Below are positions 14,852 to 15,188 of a stretch of DNA of 15,188 nucleotides, piece after piece. Source of the DNA: an uncultured Rhodopirellula sp. (GTDB taxonomy: Bacteria > Planctomycetota > Planctomycetia > Pirellulales > Pirellulaceae); contig CAJXTM010000013.1 of assembly GCA_913061385.1 (NCBI GenBank), positions 1-15,188 of the forward strand. The letters run 5' to 3'. How positions within the stretch are numbered: the first letter of the stretch is position 1; each line of letters opens with the position of its first letter. The notes under the pieces were generated by a model. That model did not search any database, was not told the DNA's origin, and was given only the letters and a program-made list of their open reading frames with translations. Both the position numbers and the translations under genes were made by a program.

Positions 14852-15140
14852 ATGGGGGGTGTGGTGTGTTCGTTTTGGGGATTCGTTTTGCTGTATCGAT
14901 TTCAGTCGCTGAGAGTACGCTTGTTGTTTCCATTGCTTGGCGTGGCAGTGGTGGCATCGTTGGCGGTTGCGGCGGCATCGTATTGGTTGGCGGATCGCTG
15001 GGAGCGTGCGCAGGTGGCACGCCGTTATCAAGAAATTGAGTCAACTCTGAGTGCGGCCTCGTTTCCTTTGACGCCGTTGGTGGTGAATTCGATCGCTGAC
15101 CTCACCGACACTGATTTGATCACGTTGGATTCAAATGAGA
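14852..15140 (+). CDS. N-terminus of a membrane sensor protein (possibly histidine kinase), cut by the adapter
   Basis: About 96 codons before the adapter. A basic stretch RFQSLRVR leads into a hydrophobic helix (about 24-46), then a charged segment (RWERAQVARRYQEIE) and the start of an extracytoplasmic domain. This layout (short cytoplasmic start, one transmembrane helix, sensor loop) is common in planctomycete sensor histidine kinases, but no kinase domain is in the window, so the assignment is an inference. Start is uncertain: ATG at 14852, GTG at 14861/14864, or TTG at 14888, which has GGGGA 6 bases before it. The frame stays open across the junction, so the last residues (VSYTHLTLPTTPYV) are adapter translation and must not be counted. 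Confidence 0.5.
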
Positions 15141-15188
15141 CTGTCTCTTATACACATCTGACGCTGCCGACGACTCCTTACGTGTAGA
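15141..15188 (-). other. Nextera/Tn5 sequencing adapter, inverted copy (artefact)
   Basis: Reverse complement of the left-end adapter: mosaic end at 15141-15159 (CTGTCTCTTATACACATCT), read-1 part at 15160-15173, the same i5 index (CTCCTTAC) at 15174-15181, then P5 sequence. Genome ends at 15140. Confidence 0.98.

Noticed and set aside
14715..15044. Proline-rich reverse frame of 109 codons at the right end
   Set aside because: It is the shadow of the hydrophobic forward sensor gene; its proline and threonine richness reflects antisense of Gly/Val-rich codons.
1..15188. Terminal inverted repeats as ends of a transposon or linear replicon
   Set aside because: The repeats are exactly the Tn5 library adapter including an index, and no transposase or replication gene lies inside.

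Overview
This looks like about 15.1 kb of a planctomycete chromosome, probably Pirellulales-like. That placement is inferred from content: a DUF1559 prepilin-type protein with an H-X9-DG C-terminus, a secreted PQQ-type beta-propeller protein, a secreted protein with HEAT-like repeats, a stand-alone Lon substrate-binding domain, and mid-range GC. Both ends are sequencing adapter, not genome: positions 1-47 and 15141-15188 are the Nextera/Tn5 read-1 adapter with the same i5 index, in inverted orientation. The biological insert is therefore 48-15140, and the genes at both ends are cut by library preparation.

Layout. 48-568 (-): N-terminal half of a lipid A (LpxL/HtrB-type) acyltransferase, running off the left end. 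741-2433 (+): a GlmU-like uridylyltransferase domain overlapping prs by 8 bases, a precursor-supply operon (UDP-GlcNAc and PRPP). 2572-3522 (+): ketopantoate reductase (PanE). 3617-4195 (-): dCTP deaminase (Dcd). 4473-5207 (+): Bax inhibitor-1/YccA-family membrane protein. 5588-6815 (+): a Lon-N-terminal-domain protein and a four-helix CopD/HemJ-like membrane protein 4 bases apart. 6926-8254 (-): exported HEAT-like protein. 8700-11419 (+): two tandem paralogous PLP enzymes of the Cys/Met trans-sulfuration family, preceded by a leader rich in inverted repeats. 11531-12907 (-): exported PQQ-like propeller. 13177-13398 (+): YidD. 13428-14456 (-): DUF1559 prepilin-like protein. 14852-15140 (+): N-terminus of a probable membrane sensor protein, cut by the right adapter.

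Most of the window is housekeeping metabolism (cell envelope, nucleotide, pantothenate and sulfur amino acid synthesis) mixed with secreted or membrane planctomycete proteins. Genes are short transcription units in alternating orientation. I see no mobile element, CRISPR array, defence cassette, tRNA or rRNA. The features most worth a second look are the adapter ends (with an adapter-encoded protein tail), the acyltransferase gene that has no stop codon in the window, the single-domain GlmU, the divergent Dcd switch loop and its possible coupled upstream ORF, the structured leader before the PLP enzymes, and the tandem PLP pair itself. No complete new multi-gene system is evident.
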